64,000 nucleotides of DNA from Marinospirillum alkalitolerans (GTDB taxonomy: Bacteria; Pseudomonadota; Gammaproteobacteria; Pseudomonadales; Halomonadaceae): contig NZ_JBANFI010000004.1 in the NCBI RefSeq assembly GCF_045055655.1, forward strand, positions 124,001 to 188,000. Direction: 5' to 3'. Positions 58,873 to 64,000 of this stretch are shown piece after piece (within the stretch, counting starts at the first letter, position 1; each line of letters begins with the position of its first letter). The notes under the pieces were generated by a model that was given only the letters and a program-made list of their open reading frames with translations, did no database searches and was not told the origin of the DNA. The translations under genes were made by a program, and so were the position numbers.

Positions 58873-60024
58873 GTGTCTTTCAATCCTCAGCCTGACCCAA
58901 GTCAAACGCGTGTCATTGTCGGCATGTCTGGTGGCGTCGATTCTTCCGTCTCGGCTTTATTGTTACAGCAGCAAGGCTTTCAGGTTGAAGGCCTGTTTAT
59001 GAAAAACTGGGAAGAAGACGATAACACTGAATACTGCACCGCCAAGGAAGACTATGCCGATGCTCAGGCCGTCTGCGACAAGCTGGGCATCCATCTGCAT
59101 GCCGCAAACTTTGCCGCTGAATACTGGGATTTTGTTTTTGAGCACTTTCTGGCCGAATATAAAGCTGGGCGCACGCCCAATCCCGACATTCTCTGCAACC
59201 GAGAGATCAAGTTCAAAGCCTTTTTAGACTACGCCAAGCTACTCGGCGCCGACTATATCGCCACTGGGCATTATGTACGCAAAGGCTGGAATGATCAGGG
59301 CCAGGCACTGTTATTACGCGGCTTAGACGCCAACAAAGACCAGAGCTACTTTTTACATGCTGTCGGCCATGCTGAGATTGGCCAGTCTCTTTTTCCTGTT
59401 GGCGAGCTTGAAAAACCTGAAGTGCGCCGCCTCGCAGAACAGCATGATCTGATTACCGCCAAGAAAAAAGACTCCACTGGGATCTGTTTTATCGGCGAAA
59501 GGCGTTTCCGCGATTTCTTACAACGCTATCTGCCAGCCCAACCAGGAGAGCTGGTCACCGATCTAGATGAAGTCATCGGCCAGCATAGCGGCTTGATGTA
59601 CTACACGCTTGGGCAGCGCCAAGGCTTGGGCATCGGTGGCGTCAAGGGCTATCCTGAGGCCCCCTGGTTTGTGGCTGGCAAGGATTTAGAGCGCAACCGC
59701 TTGATTGTCGTCCAAGGAGAAGACCACCCTCTGCTGCTCAGTCAAGCCCTTGAATGCGCCGCGCCAGACTGGGTGGCCCAGCAGCCCCCCAGCAGCGAGT
59801 TTCACTGCACCGCCAAGGTGCGTTATCGTCAGGCCGATCAACACTGCCTTGTGCGTGTTCTTGAGGATGGCCGCTGCGCCGTCCATTTTGCTGAGCCGCA
59901 ACGCGCTGTCACGCCTGGGCAATCCGTGGTCTTTTATCAAGATGATATCTGCTTAGGCGGTGGTGTCATCGAGCGCACCTTTGCGACTTCTTCTTTTGAA
60001 ACTGCACCCGTGGGTGGATCATGA
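58873..60024 (+). CDS. mnmA: tRNA 2-thiouridylase MnmA
   Basis: MnmA adds sulfur to U34 of Lys, Glu and Gln tRNAs using ATP, receiving sulfur from TusE. The 383-residue protein has the PP-loop GMSGGVDSSVSALLL (about 17-31), the catalytic nucleophile Cys in NPDILCNREIKF, and the persulfide Cys in KDSTGICFIGERRFRDFL. The start is GTG with GGAG upstream. hflD overlaps its stop by 4 bp. With tusBCDE in the same window, the final relay of the thiolation path is encoded here. Confidence 0.96.
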   Translation: MSFNPQPDPSQTRVIVGMSGGVDSSVSALLLQQQGFQVEGLFMKNWEEDDNTEYCTAKEDYADAQAVCDKLGIHLHAANFAAEYWDFVFEHFLAEYKAGRTPNPDILCNREIKFKAFLDYAKLLGADYIATGHYVRKGWNDQGQALLLRGLDANKDQSYFLHAVGHAEIGQSLFPVGELEKPEVRRLAEQHDLITAKKKDSTGICFIGERRFRDFLQRYLPAQPGELVTDLDEVIGQHSGLMYYTLGQRQGLGIGGVKGYPEAPWFVAGKDLERNRLIVVQGEDHPLLLSQALECAAPDWVAQQPPSSEFHCTAKVRYRQADQHCLVRVLEDGRCAVHFAEPQRAVTPGQSVVFYQDDICLGGGVIERTFATSSFETAPVGGS

Positions 60025-60650
60025 TGACCCAAGAAATAGACTATGCACTACGCCAAACCCTTGGCTTAGCCGGTGTCATCCAGGCGGCGCGCCTTGTCGA
60101 TGATGTCGCGCAAAAAGGCATGGTGGATCAAGATGCCTTTGCGACCAGCTTAAGCAGTATCCTGATCACGCAACCAGAAACCACCTTGGATATCTACGGT
60201 GGCGAGCCACACCATCTACGCTTAGGTGCGCGAGCACTGCGTCAGATTGCCAATCGTGATCTTGAACACAATCAAGCCACACTGACCTATGCCAGCGGCC
60301 TTTTGGTATTGCATGCCAAGCTCAAGAAAAATCCGGCGATGCTGAGTGCCATCGGCCAGCGCCTTGAAGTGATTCAAGCTCAAGCGCAGCACTTTTCTCC
60401 CACCCATGAAAATGTGATTGCCGCACTGGCGGGGCTCTATCAAGACACGCTGAGCACACTGAGCTATCGCATTCAGGTCAAGGGTGATCCTCAACTGCTT
60501 CAGCAGCAAGGCAATGCCGATAAAATCCGTGCTTTGCTGTTGGCTGGCATACGTTCAGCGATGCTCTGGTCGCAATCTGGCGGCCAACGCTGGAGGCTGC
60601 TCTTCTCGCGTAAAAAAATTCTGGGCGATTTGGATCGCTTAGGCCTATAA
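60021..60650 (+). CDS. hflD: High frequency lysogenization protein HflD
   Basis: HflD is a peripheral, mostly helical inner-membrane protein named for its effect on lambda lysogeny; its bacterial role is not well defined. The 209-residue product matches family length and has QTLGLAGVIQAARLVDDVA, FSPTHENVIAALAGLYQDTL and GIRSAMLWSQSGGQRWRLLF. It overlaps mnmA (ATGATG at the stop) and precedes purB, the conserved order. Confidence 0.94.
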   Translation: MMTQEIDYALRQTLGLAGVIQAARLVDDVAQKGMVDQDAFATSLSSILITQPETTLDIYGGEPHHLRLGARALRQIANRDLEHNQATLTYASGLLVLHAKLKKNPAMLSAIGQRLEVIQAQAQHFSPTHENVIAALAGLYQDTLSTLSYRIQVKGDPQLLQQQGNADKIRALLLAGIRSAMLWSQSGGQRWRLLFSRKKILGDLDRLGL

Positions 60651-60665
60651 GGTCCTAAGATTCCT

Positions 60666-60735
60666 GCCAAGGCGTCAGATGAGTTTCTGCAATCCGACGC
60701 CTGAAGCTCGCCCTTGGCCTCAACACTCTGAGGCC
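60666..60735 (+). promoter_or_regulatory. purB leader with competing hairpins
   Basis: Two hairpins are visible: AGGCGTC/GACGCCT (60670-60676 with 60696-60702) and GGCCTCA/TGAGGCC (60716-60722 with 60729-60735). GCCAAGG (60666-60672) can instead pair with CCTTGGC (60712-60718), which would disrupt both. No T-run follows, so this is not a plain terminator. Confidence 0.45.
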
Positions 60736-60773
60736 TTGCATCAATTTCTATTCATTAACCTTGTGGAAACGAC

Positions 60774-62150
60774 ATGTCTTTAGATCAACTTTCTAGCCTC
60801 ACCGCCCTTTCTCCTGTTGATGGCCGTTATGGCAGCAAAACCCTTGACCTGCGCGCCCATTTTTCAGAGTACGGCTTGATTCGTGCTCGCGTTGAAGTCG
60901 AAGTGCGCTGGTTACAGTCTCTGGCAGATCACGCTGATATCCGCGAAGTGCCCGCACTGTCAGCTGCTGCCAATCAGTTTTTGGATGATTTGATCCGTGA
61001 CTTTTCACTGGAAGATGCCGAAGCAGTCAAGCAGCATGAGCGCGTCACCAATCATGATGTCAAGGCGGTTGAATACTTCATCAAAGACAAGCTCGCCACG
61101 CAACCTGAACTCCACGCGATCAGCGAGTTCGTCCACTTTGCCTGCACCAGTGAAGACATCAACAACCTCTCACATGCCCTGATGCTCAAAGGCGGCCTTG
61201 AAGCCGTGATGCTGCCGCACATGCGTCAGGTTGCACAAGCGATTCGCCAACTCGCCCATCAAAACGCGAGTGTCCCCTTGCTGTCTCGGACTCATGGCCA
61301 AACTGCCAGCCCGTCCACCCTGGGGAAGGAAATGGCCAATGTTGTCTATCGTCTTGAGCGCCAGATTCAACAACTGGAGCAGGTTGAGCTGCTCGGTAAA
61401 ATCAATGGTGCGGTTGGCAACTACAACGCCCACCTGAGCGCCTATCCAGAAATCGATTGGGCCGCCCATGCTCAAGCCTTCGTCACTCGCCTTGGTCTCA
61501 GCTGGAACCCCTACACCACGCAGATCGAACCACACGATTATATCGCTGAGCTCTTTGATGCTTTGGCGCGCTTTAATACGATCCTGATCGACTTTGATCG
61601 TGATGTCTGGGGTTATATCTCACTGGGTTATTTCAAGCAGAAAACCATTGCTGGTGAAATCGGCTCTTCGACTATGCCGCATAAGGTCAACCCGATTGAC
61701 TTTGAGAACTCTGAGGGCAATCTGGGCCTGGCCAATGCCATCTTTGACCACCTCGCGGCCAAGCTGCCGATTTCACGCTGGCAGCGGGACCTGACCGATT
61801 CTACGGTGCTGCGCAACCTCGGCGTGGGCCTGGGTCATAGCTTAATCGCCTATCAAGCCAGCTTGAAAGGCATCAGCAAGCTGGAAACCAACCCAGCACG
61901 CCTTGCCGAAGATCTGGATGCTGCTTGGGAAGTCCTGGCTGAGCCGATTCAAACCGTAATGCGTCGCTATGGCATTGAAAAGCCCTACGAAAAACTGAAA
62001 GAGCTGACGCGTGGCAAAACGATCGATCAAGCCGCGATGAGTGCTTTTATTGATACGCTCGATCTGCCTGAATCCGCCAAGGTGCAGCTCAAAGCGCTGA
62101 CACCGGCCAATTATCTCGGCAATGCCATCGCCCAAGCACAAGCGATTTAA
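60774..62150 (+). CDS. purB: Adenylosuccinate lyase
   Basis: PurB acts twice in purine synthesis, splitting SAICAR and adenylosuccinate. The 458-residue protein, of normal length, begins MSLDQLSSLTALSPVDGRYG and has the fumarase/aspartase signature GSSTMPHKVNPIDFEN (about 295-310), plus SRTHGQTASPSTLGKE with the active-site His. It is separated from hflD by 123 bp with RNA-like structure. roxA follows. Confidence 0.97.
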   Translation: MSLDQLSSLTALSPVDGRYGSKTLDLRAHFSEYGLIRARVEVEVRWLQSLADHADIREVPALSAAANQFLDDLIRDFSLEDAEAVKQHERVTNHDVKAVEYFIKDKLATQPELHAISEFVHFACTSEDINNLSHALMLKGGLEAVMLPHMRQVAQAIRQLAHQNASVPLLSRTHGQTASPSTLGKEMANVVYRLERQIQQLEQVELLGKINGAVGNYNAHLSAYPEIDWAAHAQAFVTRLGLSWNPYTTQIEPHDYIAELFDALARFNTILIDFDRDVWGYISLGYFKQKTIAGEIGSSTMPHKVNPIDFENSEGNLGLANAIFDHLAAKLPISRWQRDLTDSTVLRNLGVGLGHSLIAYQASLKGISKLETNPARLAEDLDAAWEVLAEPIQTVMRRYGIEKPYEKLKELTRGKTIDQAAMSAFIDTLDLPESAKVQLKALTPANYLGNAIAQAQAI

Positions 62151-62175
62151 TTCGATCACCACAAGGAAACTCTCG

Positions 62176-63366
62176 ATGTCAGCTGCCATCACTATTTTGG
62201 GCCAGATCAGCCGCGAAGATTTTTTACGCGATTACTGGCAGAAAAAACCCCTGTTGATTCGTCAAGCCCTGCCAGATTTCATCCCTCCTTTAGAGATTGA
62301 TGAACTGGCCGGCCTGTCGCTTGAGGAAGGCGTGGAGTCCAGAATAGTGATGGAGCAAGGCCCAGATGGCCCATGGCAGCTTTTTGATGGCCCCTTTGAA
62401 GAGGACTTCTTGCAGGCGCTGCCCGAACACAACTGGACCCTGCTCGTACAAGCAGTCGATCACCTGCTGCCTGAAGTCGGCGATCTGATCCAAGCCTTTG
62501 ATTTTCTGCCACGCTGGCGTGTTGATGACATTATGATCAGCTATGCCCCCACAGGCGGCAGTGTTGGGCCGCATATTGATTACTATGATGTCTTTTTGCT
62601 CCAGGCCAGCGGACAACGTCGCTGGCAACTGGGGCAGTTTTGTGATGAAAACACCGAATTACGCCAAGATACGCGCTTAAAAATCCTCACTGATTTTCAA
62701 GCTCATCCTGAGATGGACTGGGTACTCGAACCCGGCGACCTGCTCTATCTTCCACCCCAACTCGCACATTGGGGCACGTCACTGTCTCAAGACTGCACGA
62801 CTTGGTCGGTCGGCTTTCGTGCACTGAGTGCCGAAGAAATCCTCTGCGGTGCCGCTGATTTTATCGGCGAGCGTCTCAAAGAAGATCAACGCTATAGTGA
62901 TGCTGATTTAACGCTGCCAAGGCATGTGGCCGAGATTGATGATGCCGCTGTGCTGCGCCTCAAAACGCTGTTGGCAAAAACGCTGGAACAACCTGCCGCC
63001 TTGAGCGAATGGTTCGGCCGCGCGATGACCCAAACCAAGTATCCCGACCAACTGCTGCCACCTGAGCATCCTTGGCAACAAGAGCAGCTGGAAGCCCTAG
63101 TCCGCTTTGCCTCAGCGCAGCAGCCTCTGCTGTGTTTGGCCGAAGGCAGCCGCTTGGCTTTTCGTGCCAGCCAAGAGGGCAGCTGGCTTTTTGCCGATGG
63201 TGAAGCCTGGCCCTATCCAGTTGAGCTCCAACCCTGGGTAGAGGAGTTCACACAAGCGCAGAGACTCACAGCTGCCAGCCTACAAAAGGCTTTGGCACAC
63301 CCAGTCAGCGCACAGCTGGTCTTACAAATGATTAACCAAGGCAGTCTCTACACGCCCGAAGTTTAA
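62176..63366 (+). CDS. roxA: Ribosomal protein uL16 3-hydroxylase RoxA (YcfD)
   Basis: RoxA is a JmjC-type 2-oxoglutarate/Fe(II) oxygenase that hydroxylates an Arg in ribosomal protein L16. The 396-residue protein has the cupin iron ligands His133 and Asp135 in SVGPHIDYYDVFLLQ and a second His in PPQLAHWGTSL. A C-terminal helical/winged-helix part follows. AAGGA lies before the ATG at 62176; the upstream in-frame ATG is inside purB. Confidence 0.93.
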   Translation: MSAAITILGQISREDFLRDYWQKKPLLIRQALPDFIPPLEIDELAGLSLEEGVESRIVMEQGPDGPWQLFDGPFEEDFLQALPEHNWTLLVQAVDHLLPEVGDLIQAFDFLPRWRVDDIMISYAPTGGSVGPHIDYYDVFLLQASGQRRWQLGQFCDENTELRQDTRLKILTDFQAHPEMDWVLEPGDLLYLPPQLAHWGTSLSQDCTTWSVGFRALSAEEILCGAADFIGERLKEDQRYSDADLTLPRHVAEIDDAAVLRLKTLLAKTLEQPAALSEWFGRAMTQTKYPDQLLPPEHPWQQEQLEALVRFASAQQPLLCLAEGSRLAFRASQEGSWLFADGEAWPYPVELQPWVEEFTQAQRLTAASLQKALAHPVSAQLVLQMINQGSLYTPEV

Positions 63367-63395
63367 TTGCGACCCAAGAACAACAGGAGGCTTTT

Positions 63396-64000
63396 GTGGA
63401 CACCACCCGCTCATCCCGTACAGCACAACTGACGCTGCGCCAAGGCAGTTGGGAACAGCTCGGCGATCTTTGCCAGCCCTTACGACAGCAGGTTTTTGTT
63501 GAGGAGCAGCAGATCGCCGCATCGGATGAGTGGGACGACCAGGATGCCCTCTGCGAGCACTATGCGCTCCTGCTGGGCGGACGCCCGGTGGCTACGGGTC
63601 GTTTGAGTCCAGAAGGAAAAATAGGCCGCTTGGCCGTCGTTCAGGCACTGAGAGGCAAGGGGCTCGGTGCCAAGATCATTGAGCAGATGATCAGCAGCGC
63701 CCGTCGTCAAGGACGCCAAAAAGTCTATCTGCACGCCCAAACACAAGCCCTTCCGTTTTATCTAAAGCTCGGCTTCAGCGCTGAAGGGCCAGTGTTTGAT
63801 GAAGCTGGGATCGAGCACCAACGCTGTGTATTGGCTTTGCAAAGCCCTGTCACTTCTGCGACGCCCCTCACTTCAGAAATAGAAACACATCGCACGTGTG
63901 ATGCAGAGTTTCTGGCATCCGCCTTAACTGAGACACAAGAGATCCATCTGCGCGGCCCGCTCGCCCTGCAACAAGCACTCGATGGCTTAATCCCGCAGTG
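63396..64000 (+). CDS. GNAT-family N-acetyltransferase, 3' end beyond the window
   Basis: The frame is open from a GTG at 63396, preceded by an excellent AGGAGG, to the end of the window without a stop. The first 145 residues form a GNAT domain of the YjcF/ElaA-like type: QQVFVEEQQIAASDEWDDQD, IGRLAVVQALRGKGLGAKII (acetyl-CoA loop), VYLHAQTQALPFYLKLGF and GIEHQRCVLAL. About 55 further residues belong to an additional domain that I cannot name. Substrate unknown. It follows roxA by 29 bp and is probably co-transcribed. Confidence 0.85.
   Translation, partial: MDTTRSSRTAQLTLRQGSWEQLGDLCQPLRQQVFVEEQQIAASDEWDDQDALCEHYALLLGGRPVATGRLSPEGKIGRLAVVQALRGKGLGAKIIEQMISSARRQGRQKVYLHAQTQALPFYLKLGFSAEGPVFDEAGIEHQRCVLALQSPVTSATPLTSEIETHRTCDAEFLASALTETQEIHLRGPLALQQALDGLIPQ

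Noticed and set aside
1..64000. CRISPR arrays, insertion sequences, prophage genes, integrase or attachment sites
   Set aside because: No regularly spaced repeats with unique spacers, no transposase or integrase motifs, and no phage structural genes were seen. tRNA-Pro has no duplicated 3' end in the window.

Overview
The window is chromosomal DNA from a gammaproteobacterium, most like an Oceanospirillales- or pseudomonad-type lineage. I base this on gene order: thrS-infC-rpmI-rplT-pheS-pheT-ihfA followed by tRNA-Pro, ftsK-lolA-rarA, aat-bpt-infA-clpA-clpS, yccA-tusDCBE, pilA/pilBCD, and rluE-nudJ-mnmA-hflD-purB are all recognisable gammaproteobacterial blocks. The genus cannot be named from the sequence alone. 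No insertion sequence, prophage, CRISPR array or rRNA is present. About 60 protein genes and one tRNA fill the window densely.

Layout. 1-6.4 kb: translation operon (thrS fragment, infC with a probable AUC start codon, rpmI, rplT, pheS, pheT, ihfA) and tRNA-Pro(GGG). 6.5-12.3 kb: proline catabolism, with an AraC-type regulator divergent from putA-putP. 12.3-14.5 kb: UDP-glucuronate/galacturonate synthesis (ugd plus epimerase). 14.6-17.7 kb: an Asp-rich TraF-like outer-membrane barrel, miaE, and a DUF1289 protein. 17.8-21.8 kb: acnB behind a long structured leader, then ygfZ. 21.9-29.4 kb: an accessory cell-envelope locus made of a secreted subtilisin-like protease with a CFI-box-type C-terminus, divergent from a TPR/beta-barrel protein, a periplasmic FecR-domain protein with Pro-Glu repeats, and a very large lipoprotein of unknown function, with a small tail-anchored membrane protein convergent to them. 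This is the best candidate for an undescribed system. 29.5-36.6 kb: tatD, menA-like prenyltransferase, trhP, ykgJ, yccA, tusDCBE, aroF. 36.8-42.2 kb: DUF5610 protein and type IV pilus genes pilA, pilB, pilC, pilD. 42.2-48.1 kb: a probable nitric-oxide/c-di-GMP signalling set, with a REC-GGDEF-EAL response regulator divergent from a FIST-domain (NosP-like) sensor and a hybrid histidine kinase. 48.1-57.3 kb: rarA, lolA, ftsK, aat, bpt, infA, clpA, clpS. 57.5-64 kb: rluE, nudJ, mnmA, hflD, purB, roxA and the start of a GNAT acetyltransferase that runs off the end.

Across the window there is a dispersed family of short palindromic intergenic repeats (five copies, 47-140 bp), four of them placed immediately after a stop codon. 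They share termini close to CTCTGATCAACG and its reverse complement, but have variable centres. They match no repeat family I can name. RNA and ribosome modification is a strong theme (miaE, trhP, tusBCDE, mnmA, rluE, ygfZ, roxA), but this is spread over normal housekeeping blocks rather than one system. All functional calls are made by reading motifs and gene order; no database search was possible.
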